Positions 9,249-17,652 of a stretch of DNA of 54,797 nt are shown piece by piece. Source of the stretch: Paraburkholderia nodosa. Lineage in GTDB: Bacteria; Pseudomonadota; Gammaproteobacteria; Burkholderiales; Burkholderiaceae. The notes below the pieces were generated by a model. The model did no database searches. It had not been told where the DNA came from and worked only from the letters and a program-made list of their open reading frames with translations. The stretch is taken from contig NZ_MCNV01000041.1 in assembly GCF_001718195.1 (NCBI RefSeq), positions 1 to 54,797 of the forward strand, read 5' to 3'. Every line of letters begins with the position of its first letter. Within the stretch, counting starts at the first letter, position 1. Position numbers and translations under genes: made by a program.

Positions 9249-10342
9249 CAGATCAGACACCGTATGATTGTCGCGGCACGATACGGACCCAGGTCCGCGC
9301 CAGCTTCCTCTACGGCCACGCCCGCGCGGTCAGTGAGATGAATTAACAACTGCACGTCGCTGTCGTTGCGATCACGTACCAGAACGTGATCAGGCACACG
9401 ACGTAGAACCGCTCGGGTTGCCTCAGCGATACCCGGCTTCACGCGATTCAAGTTGGAGATGTCAAAGCGAGTTGCCAGCGAGGACACCGCGTCATCAGCG
9501 GACGCTTGGAGTTCCAATCGCTGTTCGTTGGTCCATGGAGTTGCGGGATGAACCTCGCCCAGCGCCCCGCGTTCGGCCTCGATCTTATTGATGAACTCTC
9601 GGGTTACATCATGCTTAGGCAGGTGGTCGTATGTCACGCAACCATGAAGCCCGCCTTGAGTCGGCCAGATGGTGCGGGATACTAGGCCGGACACGGTCGC
9701 GCCGAGGATGCCAGACGGAATTACCCAGTCCTCTGCAGAGCCAGCTAGCCAAGCGCGGCCGCAGGGGTCTGCCAGAACAACGAGGCGAGGATCTTCTGGG
9801 AAGCGCATGTCGTCGTCCAAGGTGCGCTTGAGCTCACCGGAGATTGCGCCTTTTCCGGTCCAACCATCCACGAAGACGATCTTTTCGGGACCGTGCAGCT
9901 GGATGACGGCTTCCAGAGCCACCGTGTCGATACCGCGATCGCGAATGATGCTGACGCCGTAGTGGTGAGCATCGCGGCCCATTTCGACGAGTGCCCGGCG
10001 CAGCAGGACGCCGAGGGGTACGCCTGCGCGAACAAATGAAACCAGGGCGATGCTCGGCCCGGTGTAAGCGGCACTCAATGCCAAGGCCAGGGACTGAATA
10101 TTGGAAGCCATACGAGCGCCGTTCTGCGCCAGGACATGGGTGTGGAAACGCTTGTGCACGTCGGTAGGAGCCTGCTCCAAGCTTATCATCTCGGAGTAAT
10201 GTTTCTGATTCGTCTGGATCAGAAGTTCCTTTTCGTCAACGTTAGTGACGCTCAGCGGCACGCGCTGCAAAAGGAAATGCACATCTTCAGGGGCGTAGCT
10301 GCCGCTGCCGATGGTGCTCAGTGTGGCGAGAAGATTAGTCAT
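9248..10342 (-). CDS. StiP-type PRTase-like / Pelota RNA-binding protein
   Basis: This 364-residue protein matches the architecture of the StiP family (PRTase_1-like N-terminal domain plus a C-terminal Pelota-type RNA-binding domain). The N-terminal domain shows phosphoribosyltransferase-like elements: SFVRAGVPLG at 102-111 and the PRPP-loop-like VFVDGWTGKGAI at 156-167. Cys194 and Cys235 are candidates for the nucleophile implied by the family's cysteine-protease annotation. Residues about 275-362 (VLRRVPDHVLVRD, GVAVEEAG, LGPYRAATIIRCL) fit the Pelota module. The family is described as part of a Ter-associated pathway making a nucleoside-like metabolite. The ATG overlaps the HAD gene by 8 nt, so synthesis is probably coupled. 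The ORF is intact, although the downstream aldolase is destroyed. Confidence 0.78.
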   Translation of the reverse strand: MTNLLATLSTIGSGSYAPEDVHFLLQRVPLSVTNVDEKELLIQTNQKHYSEMISLEQAPTDVHKRFHTHVLAQNGARMASNIQSLALALSAAYTGPSIALVSFVRAGVPLGVLLRRALVEMGRDAHHYGVSIIRDRGIDTVALEAVIQLHGPEKIVFVDGWTGKGAISGELKRTLDDDMRFPEDPRLVVLADPCGRAWLAGSAEDWVIPSGILGATVSGLVSRTIWPTQGGLHGCVTYDHLPKHDVTREFINKIEAERGALGEVHPATPWTNEQRLELQASADDAVSSLATRFDISNLNRVKPGIAEATRAVLRRVPDHVLVRDRNDSDVQLLIHLTDRAGVAVEEAGADLGPYRAATIIRCLI

Positions 10343-11093
10343 TGATGAGCCCCTTCACTACGGTCGCCAGTTGACTGTGCGCCGGCGTCGACCACATATG
10401 ACAGTGGTCCATGAACCCCAGGTCGGAGATGCTGTCACCGAAGCCTAGGACTGGCCGCTCGCCGTGGATCTCACGGTCGCGACGCAACCATTCTTGAACG
10501 GCGAAGCGCTTTTCCAAACCCTCAGGCAGGAAGGCGAGGTTGTTGCCGTTAACGTGGGTGTGCATGCATTCCAACATGCTTCGAGATTGAACTTCGGTCA
10601 GCAACTCGGTGAGCACCGAGTCGTTGGACTCGTTGTGCTTGGTCACGACGTAGTGGCGCAGACCTTTCTCTCCAACTACCCAACTGCGCACGGAGTAGCC
10701 CAGTTCTTTGCCGATTTGCAGGGTGGCTTCGCTCAGTGTCGACAGCCGGTCTTGAAAGGTCCGGAGCGACGCGGCCATCTGGCCGTGCCAGGTCTGGTCA
10801 GGCGATCCGTCAGGGCGGAGTATCACTCCACCATGGGAGCAAATTGCGCCTTCGGTGAAAGGAAGCTTGACGCGGTTGTAGGCCTCCACGCTGCGTGCGG
10901 TAACCGGAACGACATCGGCTGAGGCCAGCAGCCAGTTGATGAAGAAGTTCTGGACCGGGTTCATGTACCCGTTGGGCTGCCCATGCACGTCCAGAGTGGC
11001 GATGATTCGTGGTGTGGCCTCCTCCATCTTGCCTGCGGTCTGGATCAGGGTGTCGTCGAGATCGACGAATATCAGCGGACGGTTACTGCTCAT
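10335..11093 (-). CDS. HAD-superfamily phosphatase (Ter-module)
   Basis: A 252-residue HAD hydrolase. Motif I is FVDLDDTLI (Asp11, Asp13), where the first Asp is the expected nucleophile. The motif II threonine is in VPVTARS, and motif IV is GFGDSISDLGFMD. A cap region lies between (HNESNDSVLTELL and surroundings), as in Cof/sucrose-phosphatase-like type II HADs. The gene overlaps the TRSP gene upstream by 11 nt and the StiP gene downstream by 8 nt, so it belongs to the same operon. In the Ter-associated module such a phosphatase would dephosphorylate a ribosyl-phosphate intermediate made by the phosphoribosyltransferases; the actual substrate is unknown. Confidence 0.8.
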   Translation of the reverse strand: MSSNRPLIFVDLDDTLIQTAGKMEEATPRIIATLDVHGQPNGYMNPVQNFFINWLLASADVVPVTARSVEAYNRVKLPFTEGAICSHGGVILRPDGSPDQTWHGQMAASLRTFQDRLSTLSEATLQIGKELGYSVRSWVVGEKGLRHYVVTKHNESNDSVLTELLTEVQSRSMLECMHTHVNGNNLAFLPEGLEKRFAVQEWLRRDREIHGERPVLGFGDSISDLGFMDHCHMWSTPAHSQLATVVKGLIND

Positions 11094-12210
11094 CGAAAAT
11101 TATCTCCGCATTCAGGACATCAACCAGTTCTGCAGGGAGCGCTTGCGCCGGGGTTTCCGTGCAGATAAGAACTCGGTCGAACTGACCGGGCTTCACGTTG
11201 TAGAGGAAGTTCGGAATACCGAGGCCATAGTTGTCAGGAAACGACAGCACGTGCTCGATCGCGTGGCCCAGGGCCACAGGGGATCTCGTGGTGGAGCTGA
11301 AGTAGACGTCTGCCCCGGCTCGCTCCGCACGCTCCGCCAGCAGGAAGGGACGCCAGACGAACTCACCGGTACCAACTATGACGACGTTCTCGCCGGGCCG
11401 GATTTGAATGTCCGGTGCGAGCGTGTCCTCCACGCGGCGAACGCCCAAGCGCCCCCAGTCATTGCGGGGTGAGAGAGGCCATTCGCCTATAGAAACGGCA
11501 CCGACGCCTGGCATATCCGGCAGGGGCGCGGACTGATCTTCGTGGAACTGATACGACCCGCTCAACAAGGATACGGCGGTGGTCGACTCTCCGATGGCCT
11601 TACTCACAGCACCCGCAGACCAGTCCGTCAGGACGCACGTGACCACTCGCTCGATCTTCTTCAGGCCGGCTTCGATTAATGCGCGGTGCAGGTTGAGAAA
11701 GGTCTTGCCGGTAGAAGCCTCATCGTCCACCAGGACTAAAGATCGGGCCTGAAGCATCAAATCACGAACCTCGGGATCGACCGGCAGGTGGATTAAGTGG
11801 GTGCTGGCATGACTGTGCTCTTCCTCGAATCGAGCAAAGAGGTCGGTACCCAAAGGATGACGGGTACTGGTGAGGTACACGCTATCGGAACGCGTTGCAC
11901 TATAAGCACGGTACACGCCGGCACCGAGGCCAACTGCGGTTTCGGCCACGCCGATTACTAGCACTGGGCCGGGCAGGTTCGCTGGGATCTCGCTGACGAG
12001 GCTCTCGAAACTGGCAGCCATGATCGATGGGCGCGCCGGTATGTAGCGTCCCAGAACTTTGGATACAAAGAGAAATGCCCGCTTTGGATTCCGGCGCTCC
12101 GCGAAACCGAACAGGTTAGCCGCAGGCAAGGTGGCGGCGTCGACTTTGACCTCGAGCAGTCCCCGCTTCAGTTTAGCGCGTAGGAACGTGGGTACTACAT
12201 TGCTATCCAT
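11083..12210 (-). CDS. Phosphoribosyltransferase-TRSP domain protein
   Basis: A 375-residue protein from the ATG at 12210, chosen because AGGAAG lies 6 nt upstream; the frame is open 27 codons further. The N-terminal half is a type I phosphoribosyltransferase fold with the PRPP-binding signature LVLVDDEASTGKTF at 158-171 and VIGVAETAVGLG near 85-96. The C-terminal half carries the TRSP motif that gives the domain its name (Thr308-Pro311, in SSTTRSPVALG), preceded by VVIVGTGEFVWRPFLLAE. PRTase-TRSP proteins are known from Ter/stress operons with StiP, HAD and aldolase proteins, where they are proposed to build a nucleoside-like compound. This is the first gene of the coupled operon. No ter gene is present within the window. 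Confidence 0.82.
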   Translation of the reverse strand: MDSNVVPTFLRAKLKRGLLEVKVDAATLPAANLFGFAERRNPKRAFLFVSKVLGRYIPARPSIMAASFESLVSEIPANLPGPVLVIGVAETAVGLGAGVYRAYSATRSDSVYLTSTRHPLGTDLFARFEEEHSHASTHLIHLPVDPEVRDLMLQARSLVLVDDEASTGKTFLNLHRALIEAGLKKIERVVTCVLTDWSAGAVSKAIGESTTAVSLLSGSYQFHEDQSAPLPDMPGVGAVSIGEWPLSPRNDWGRLGVRRVEDTLAPDIQIRPGENVVIVGTGEFVWRPFLLAERAERAGADVYFSSTTRSPVALGHAIEHVLSFPDNYGLGIPNFLYNVKPGQFDRVLICTETPAQALPAELVDVLNAEIIFDEQ

Positions 12211-12540
12211 GAACTGCTTCCTAGTTTGATGCGAGGTCGTCGAGGACCTAACTGGCTGTTGAAAATTGCCCCGGTGTGACAACCGCGGCACTGTTTAAAA
12301 TGATGGTATGCAATTCGTCGCTGAGTTGTAGATGGAGCGTCCGGATTGCACCACAGGCGAGTGCGCCAGCCGGCGCATTTTCGCGCGGTGGCGGCGCCTG
12401 GGCGACTCATTGCGCTGTCCTTGCGGCACCGCCGTCACTATTCCGGCCACTTGGCTCATGTTGCTAGCAGCATTTGTCAGTTGAAGGATTTTTTCGCGAT
12501 AATGGCAACGGTCATAGCAAAGCGCGATATCACGGGATTG
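12211..12540. other. Upstream region of the TRSP-HAD-StiP operon
   Basis: No gene is recognised here. This stretch must contain the promoter of the minus-strand operon that starts at 12210, but I do not see a convincing sigma-70 hexamer pair. Its upstream edge is the internally deleted IS6 copy at 12542. Confidence 0.35.
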
Positions 12541-12541
12541 C

Positions 12542-12869
12542 TTATTTCGCCAGCGAATACAGTTGCTCAACGGCAGACGATTGAGTGCCGCGAATGCATT
12601 TCATCTGCCAATGCATGACTTCAATGCCAACCATAAGATGCGTGCACAGCGAAAATCTTTGAATCCCAGCATAGGACGAGTGCGGCGCTTCATGGCACGG
12701 TAGTCCTGCTCTACAACATTGTTCAGGCATTTTTTCTGGCGGTCTGCTCGAGGTGGCGCAGACTCAGCGGATAGGCAACGTACCAGCGCAGGCATAGAAG
12801 GATTACGTCAAGTGGATAATGCAGGCGCTTGAGCACCTTCGCCACTGCGGGATTCAGGTTCTGCCTCAT
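12542..12869 (-). pseudogene. Internally deleted IS6-family transposase
   Basis: The minus strand starts as a normal IS6-group transposase (MRQNLNPAVAKVLKRLHYPL, then LCLRWYVAYPLSLRHLEQ). About 42 residues later it jumps straight to the C-terminal segment KKCLNNVVEQDYRAMKRR, then RPMLGFKDFRC and LVGIEVMHWQMK. The central DDE core with the first two catalytic aspartates is missing, and the joined parts are in different frames. About half of the gene was lost while both ends were kept, giving a roughly 330-bp MITE-like relic that could be mobilised in trans if its termini survive. Confidence 0.75.
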
Positions 12870-13600
12870 TGGTCAGATCGTCCGTCTTTGGGACTCGTAT
12901 CCTCACCTCCGTGTGATATGGACTTCCGAAAATGACCGATGCAATTTTCGCGCCGGACGGACGGTCATATAGTCACAACACAATTCCGAACTGCCTGTTG
13001 CAAATGTCCAACATTTGTCGCGCATCGGACAATTTCGGAGATATTGCAACGCAATTCAACGGGATAAGGTAAGGTGACCAATGAACGCTTGATTGCATGG
13101 GTGCATTGTTGCTTAGTTTCGGTTCAGCACGGGGCTACTCTCCTCATCATCCGCCAGGAAATCGCCGAATAGGCCGGGACCTGCGAGGTAAGCAACTCGC
13201 GAAGCCCCTTCTCGACAGCTGATGGAGTCGATTGGTATTTGCTATCCAAATTATGGCGGCACCATAATGGACGAGACAACGAGCCATTCCTGACTGGCGT
13301 TGCGCACGCAACAGCCATGGTTCTGCGAAATCCCCTTGGACCTTGTTCGGCACCAACGTTTCTCTGGGGCGGCTAACCGCCAGGGCAGGCGTGAGTTCCA
13401 TCACTGCGTCCTTGAACCCGATGGGTGTCTGGTGCGATGCGGTTCGCAACCCGCTTGAGAAAACGGGTGCGATATCCGGCCCTGCAGGCAAGGCGACAGC
13501 ATAACGGAACCAAATTCGCAGGATTGCAATGAGGATGAAAAACCGATCGTCATTGCTCGCAGCGGCAGGAAATCGTTCAGGTTGTATGGAATTGAGCGTT
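12870..13600. other. Gene-poor region with one palindrome
   Basis: No convincing gene is seen over about 730 bases. A minus-strand frame at 13147-13491 is open but matches nothing I recognise. The clearest structure is the perfect dyad at 13001-13017. The region ends where the C-terminal remnant of the tyrosine integrase begins. Confidence 0.35.
13001..13017. promoter_or_regulatory. Perfect 17-bp dyad, possible operator
   Basis: CAAATGT, CCA, ACATTTG is a perfect 7-3-7 inverted repeat in an AT-richer island. The size fits a dimeric repressor site, but no nearby intact gene is obviously controlled, so this is only a candidate. Confidence 0.3.
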
Positions 13601-13619
13601 TTTTTCTACCTTTGTTTCT

Positions 13620-14508
13620 TACTCTTTGGGGCGGTGCGCCGGTCGGGTGTCGGTACCCCTCGAGGTACCGAAGCAAACGATCGACAGCTTCCTGGTCGCC
13701 CTCGATTGCAGCGCGTTCGTCATCAGCGAGAGGAGTTTCCTACAACATCCGGATCATGCCCGTCTTCGAAGAGAGCAAGTCGGCTTGGGACGATTTCTTC
13801 GGAACGTAGAAGTCGCAACGCACACACGCCATGCGGTGTGGACATTGATCGAAGAACTCATATGAGTACAGCCCGTGACCAAGGTCATAGCACTTCCACG
13901 GCTGGTCCGTGTGCCGATCGTCGATCGCCTGCCGGTCAATGAGCACCTCCATCATTCGAAGGTTGCGCTGGAAGTACTGTGCTTCAGAATGAGCTCTGGC
14001 CAGCTTTGTGGGCGTGATTGCGACGTAATGCTGGGTCGTTGCTGGCGACCGATGACCAAGCCAAGCTTGCAGTTCGAACAGGGACATTGGTTCCCGCGCG
14101 TTAAAGAGCAGGCTCCCGATGGTCGAGCGTGCCCCTGTGGCTGCTGATCTGTCCGCGAGCATCCACGCAAGGAATGCCTGCCCTCCGGCAAAGCAAGGGG
14201 ATGAGATGTCGGTTCAGGTGCTGGCGTGGTATCGCCCTTGCACGATACGAGAAGAGGAAGTCAACCTGCTCTCCGGTTTTGACGTCGAGCGCAGCCGGTT
14301 GTACGGGACGTACTCGCTCCCACGCCAATATTGCTTCTCCGACGACCGAGTCAATCGGTTTGGGAAATGCAGTTCCGGTCTTGTGAACCGGAACGTCGAG
14401 CATCCGGCATTGTGTACCTGGTTGCCCTATCGATGTTTCTTCACGTACACAGCCAACTCTTAGCCGTACGATCTCCTCACTACTTAGTGCGGCGAAAAGA
14501 GTGCGCCA
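13620..14508 (-). pseudogene. Tyrosine site-specific integrase, broken
   Basis: The minus strand reads as the C-terminal two thirds of a large tyrosine recombinase: SSEEIVRLRVGCVRE (Arg I region), VPVHKTGTAF (beta-hairpin Lys), RQHLNRHLIPLLCRRAGI, then FELQAWLGHRSPATTQHYVAIT (H/W box and tyrosine). A cysteine-rich tail follows (FFDQCPHRMACVRCDFYVPK), which is usual in this subgroup. There is a frameshift near 14115, just after the ISSHR box, and an in-frame TAG at 13740-13742, after which the tail continues (ETPLADDERAAIEGDQ). The N-terminus is missing: at about 14505 the sequence is fused to part of an unrelated small gene. The IS66 element then interrupts that fusion. Confidence 0.75.
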
Positions 14509-14545
14509 TTCGAATGCAAAGGGTATAAGCAAGCCCAAAGCGACA

Positions 14546-14553
14546 GAAATAGA
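14546..14553. repeat. IS66 target site duplication, left copy
   Basis: GAAATAGA directly abuts the IS66 terminal repeat and is repeated at 17170-17177. Eight base pairs is the standard duplication length for IS66-family elements. Confidence 0.9.
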
Positions 14554-14627
14554 GTAAGCGATCCATTATCGCCGTCCCTCTGAGTGGTGGACAGGCGCGT
14601 TGATTCGTGGAGTGGATATGCTGCGAA

Positions 14628-16208
14628 TCAGTTCCGGGGGGCCGGCATCCGCCAAGGCACGAGCGCCTCGTAGTCGTCGGCGGTCTTTGCCAGAGGCAGG
14701 CGCTCGAACAGCCAGGTCAGGTAACGGTATGGATCGATACCGTTGGCCTTGCATGTTTCAACGAGACTAAAGAAATTTGCGCTGGCATGTGCGCCGGCAA
14801 CCGTATCTGCGAACAGGAAGCCCTTGCGTGCAACGACAAACGGGCGAATGGAATTTTCACAGAAATTGTTCGATGCCGGCCAGTCGCCGTTCTCGAGGTA
14901 ACGCACAAGCTTCGGCCACTGCTCACGTAGATAGCTCAGTGCCCTGCCGAGCAGGCTCTGGGGCAGCACTCCCGGAGACTGCTCGATCATGAGATCCTTG
15001 ATGACCTGGAGTACGCGGGCGCTATAGCGTTGCCGCAGGCGCTGACGCCGCCCTGCATTCCACGTTTTACTGCGTGCCTCGGCGGCAAACAACTTGCCAA
15101 ACAGTTTGATGAAGCGTGTTGCGAGCAGATCTGGCGTACGTGCTGCCTTGGGAACATTTTCCTCTGCCTTGACGAAGTAACGTCTCGCGTGAACGAGGCA
15201 ACCAAGGTGCACGAGCTTGTACCGCTCGGCGATACCGTTATAAGCCTCGTAGCCATCGGTCATCAGCGCAGCGCCTTCCTGCACGCCGGCGAACAGCTTG
15301 TCGGCCAGCTTTGCCCCACGACCCGGCGTATAGGCATAGCAACAGATCGGGATTCCCGTGCCTGTCATCTGACACCACAGGTAACTCTTCGTCTGTGGCT
15401 TGCGCCCTTTCTCCTTGAGCACCTGGAAGGTCGTCTCGTCTGTGAGGATCACCGTTGCCTCAAGCAGCGCGTCGCGCATCAGGTTGATCACGGGCTGCGT
15501 TGCGAGGCCGACCTTGACCATGCTGGCAGCGATCGTGTTTGACGAGATATCGCCGCCGAAGCGGCGAAGCAGGCCAGCCTGGCGATACAACGGCATGCCA
15601 AACTGGAATTTTCCCGTCGCGATCCAGGCAAGCGCTGATTCGGTCAGTAGTCCTCGTGGGATGATGCGCGGCAGCGCCGGCGTGACCTTGATATCCAGAT
15701 CACAGCACGGGCAGGCATACTTGACGCGCTGGTGCTGGATCACGCGCAACTGCTCGGGAATCACGTCGAGTTGTTCGCTGATTTCCACGCCGAACTCGAC
15801 CAGTGCATGGCCGTCGTTGCTGCAGAAACGCTCGGCTTCCGGGAGCTCGTGCCGCTGGATCTCGCGGGGCAGACTGGGGTCAAGCGGCTTGCGGTGGCCG
15901 CGCTTTTTGCGTGTATGCGCACCGACCTTCGTTTCGAGTGTATCTTCCTGGGCGGGTGCCGCATTCGCGCCAAGCGCCTCAGCTTCGTTGAACAGCCCGA
16001 ACTGTTCCGAGTCCCGTACTTCGCTCTTTGCACCAAACAGCTCACGCCGGTAGGCACGCAGCCGTTCCTCGGCCAGGTCGCGCTCCGCGCTCACCAGACG
16101 CAGCATGCTGCGGGTTTCTTCGTGCTCGCGCTCAAGGGTGGCATACGCCTCGCGCATGGCGAGTAACGCATTGAGTTCCTCGGCAGAGATCGTGATCTGG
16201 GCGGGCAT
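14628..16208 (-). CDS. tnpC: IS66 TnpC transposase
   Basis: The 526-residue TnpC is the catalytic DDE protein of the IS66 element. An N-terminal leucine-zipper-like coiled coil (about residues 8-60, LERE, AERDLAEERLRAYRRELFG) is followed by a basic stretch and a zinc-binding region with paired cysteines (FCSNDGH, KYACPCCDLD). The core transposase domain contains ILTDETTFQVL, YEAYNGIAERYKLVHLGCLVHARRYF and WPASNNFCENSIRPF, holding the expected acidic residues. The C-terminal helical tail (GIDPYRYLTWLFERLP) is typical. Length and order match intact family members. It is preceded by tnpB with a 32-nt gap. Confidence 0.93.
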   Translation of the reverse strand: MPAQITISAEELNALLAMREAYATLEREHEETRSMLRLVSAERDLAEERLRAYRRELFGAKSEVRDSEQFGLFNEAEALGANAAPAQEDTLETKVGAHTRKKRGHRKPLDPSLPREIQRHELPEAERFCSNDGHALVEFGVEISEQLDVIPEQLRVIQHQRVKYACPCCDLDIKVTPALPRIIPRGLLTESALAWIATGKFQFGMPLYRQAGLLRRFGGDISSNTIAASMVKVGLATQPVINLMRDALLEATVILTDETTFQVLKEKGRKPQTKSYLWCQMTGTGIPICCYAYTPGRGAKLADKLFAGVQEGAALMTDGYEAYNGIAERYKLVHLGCLVHARRYFVKAEENVPKAARTPDLLATRFIKLFGKLFAAEARSKTWNAGRRQRLRQRYSARVLQVIKDLMIEQSPGVLPQSLLGRALSYLREQWPKLVRYLENGDWPASNNFCENSIRPFVVARKGFLFADTVAGAHASANFFSLVETCKANGIDPYRYLTWLFERLPLAKTADDYEALVPWRMPAPRN

Positions 16209-16240
16209 GCCAGATTAGACCACGCATGCCCTGCCCATGT

Positions 16241-16594
16241 TCAGCTCACGCGCAGATATTCCTCCCGTGGATGTCGGCGGATCGCAGTGATGTCATCGCC
16301 ATCGAGCAGCGCGTGCAGCGACGCCGACGTTAATGCCACGACTTCGGTCTTCCTGTCGGGCCAGATAAAATGGCTTGTTTCAAGGCGTTTTGTCATCAAC
16401 CAGAAACCACTTCCATCCCAGCCGATAATCTTGCCCCTGTCACGACGGCGGTTTCCGAAGATATAAAGAGAGGAATCCATCGGGTTCAGATGCATGGCCT
16501 GCTCGACGAGAATCGAGAGGCTGTTCATGCCGTAGCGGAAATCGACAGGATCGCGATGCAAGTACACCTTCAGGTTTTCGTCGAACCGGAACAC
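16241..16594 (-). CDS. tnpB: IS66 TnpB accessory protein
   Basis: A 117-residue IS66 Orf2/TnpB, starting MFRFDENLKVYLHRDPVDFR, the conserved N-terminus of the family, followed by SLYIFGNRRRD and IGWDGSGFWLMTKRLE. TnpB is required for transposition together with TnpA and TnpC, but its biochemical role is not established. Its start overlaps the end of tnpA by 25 nt, implying coupled translation. The usual IS66 spacing is preserved. Confidence 0.9.
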   Translation of the reverse strand: MFRFDENLKVYLHRDPVDFRYGMNSLSILVEQAMHLNPMDSSLYIFGNRRRDRGKIIGWDGSGFWLMTKRLETSHFIWPDRKTEVVALTSASLHALLDGDDITAIRRHPREEYLRVS

Positions 16595-17085
16595 GGCATC
16601 CTCCCCAGAATCTGGACCAGGGTGGTCAGTTCGTCGATGGTCGCGATGGCTTTGCCCATCTCGAGCTCGACACCGTTGGCCAGTCGCACATGCAGCGTGA
16701 GCGCCATGGACGAAGGCGGCGGTGTCGGCACCGGCGCAGTCGGTATCGAAACGACCGGCACGAACGCGGCAAGTGCAGCAGCGGTGGCGACGAGCTCACG
16801 CGAATCCGACTGGTTGATGGCCACGCCATCAACCTCATCCGGCGAGGCGGTGTCATCACCGGCGTGCTGTATTGGCAAGATGCCTTGCTCGCGCTCCATC
16901 AAGAACTTCGTGATCCACTTGCGCAACAGGTTGGCATTGACTCCGTGCTCCTGCGCCAACCGGGCCACGGATACGCCCGGCTGCAACGCCGCCTCGATCA
17001 GTACCCGCTTGCTCTTCTCGTCGTAGCGCCGACGGCCGTCGGCACTCTTGCGAACTACTTTTAACTCTGAGTCTTTGTCGGCCAT
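16570..17085 (-). CDS. tnpA: IS66 TnpA helix-turn-helix protein
   Basis: A 171-residue IS66 Orf1/TnpA. It contains an IS3/IS66-type helix-turn-helix at about residues 17-55 (RRRYDEKSKRVLIEAAL, VSVARLAQEHGVNANLLRKWI) and a long, low-complexity C-terminal half rich in Ala, Pro and Val (VPVVSIPTAPVPTPPP). It ends with the short GVELEMGKAIATIDELTTLV segment often found in longer TnpA variants. It is the first gene of the element and lies close to its terminal repeat. Confidence 0.9.
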   Translation of the reverse strand: MADKDSELKVVRKSADGRRRYDEKSKRVLIEAALQPGVSVARLAQEHGVNANLLRKWITKFLMEREQGILPIQHAGDDTASPDEVDGVAINQSDSRELVATAAALAAFVPVVSIPTAPVPTPPPSSMALTLHVRLANGVELEMGKAIATIDELTTLVQILGRMPCSGSTKT

Positions 17086-17169
17086 AGGTGTCCACCTTCA
17101 ACGGTAGGTGGACACCTATGCTCCCCGCTCAGAGTACTGTTGGGTAGACGTCGATAATGGATCGCTTAC

Positions 17170-17177
17170 GAAATAGA
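17170..17177. repeat. IS66 target site duplication, right copy
   Basis: GAAATAGA, identical to 14546-14553, immediately outside the right terminal repeat. Confidence 0.9.
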
Positions 17178-17390
17178 CAGCTTTCCGCTGAAGTCGCGAG
17201 GTTCCCTGACAAATGGAGCGATGTCGGCCGTGCGCTTTCTGTTGAGATAGAAGTCGAGCATCTGCTCGACCTGGAGATGAAGACGCAGGATGCACCCAAT
17301 ATCATCTTCCGTTTCTGCCGCAAGAATCAGGGTATCTGCGTCGAGAAGAGTGCCTAAATCTAGATTGACGGTTGTTGGTGTGTTGTTCAT
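17170..17390 (-). pseudogene. Small conserved protein, interrupted by IS66
   Basis: Starting at the ATG at 17390 (MNNTPTTVNLDLGTLLDAD), the minus strand encodes about 74 residues with a helical pattern (CILRLHLQVEQMLDFYLN, APFVREPRDFSGKLSIS). It is cut by the IS66 element and resumes at 14553 for about 15 residues (VALGLLIPFAF) before the sequence changes to the integrase remnant. The pattern resembles small MltR-like/helical proteins, but I cannot assign a function. The current reading frame is a chimera of two truncated genes plus an IS. Confidence 0.5.
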
Positions 17391-17473
17391 TGTTGTTCTC
17401 AAGGAGGGGGCAGAAGCCCCGGCGACACTTCCGTAGCGGGCGCAGTCGCCGTGTCAGGCCCGGCGAGTGTCAG

Positions 17474-17600
17474 TTATCGGCATCGTCGTCCGAATGCATG
17501 GCAACATCATCTTCTTCCGGCTCGGGCTGGTTCTCCGGCGTGTCGTCGAGCAGGTACATGACCCGAATTAGTAAGGACTTTCCCGATCTCGTGGCATAGC
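17474..17600 (-). pseudogene. Acidic C-terminal tail of an unidentified protein
   Basis: A minus-strand frame ends with a strongly acidic tail (MYLLDDTPENQPEPEEDD, then HSDDDADN) and a stop near 17474. Upstream it runs into the IS110 remnant, so the body of the protein is missing. It lies in the same orientation as the small protein that follows, possibly an old operon. No family is recognisable. Confidence 0.35.
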
Positions 17601-17652
17601 GATATGCCAGGATGGTTGGTGCTGGACAACCCATCTGAGAAGGGGAAAGTCA

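Larger units (their letters stand above)
14554..17169 (-). mobile_element. Complete IS66-family insertion sequence (2,616 bp)
   Basis: The element is bounded by perfect 18-bp inverted repeats beginning with the family-typical GTAA (GTAAGCGATCCATTATCG at 14554-14571 and its complement at 17152-17169). It is flanked by an 8-bp direct repeat, GAAATAGA. It carries the canonical tnpA-tnpB-tnpC set on the minus strand, all open. It is therefore the only structurally intact, probably recent insertion sequence in the window. Removing it and one duplication copy restores a continuous reading frame across the join (GKLSIS then VALGLLIPFAF). Confidence 0.92.

Noticed and set aside
16570..16594. Programmed frameshift between IS66 tnpA and tnpB
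   Set aside because: The 25-nt overlap has no slippery run; each gene has its own start, and overlap is normal for IS66.
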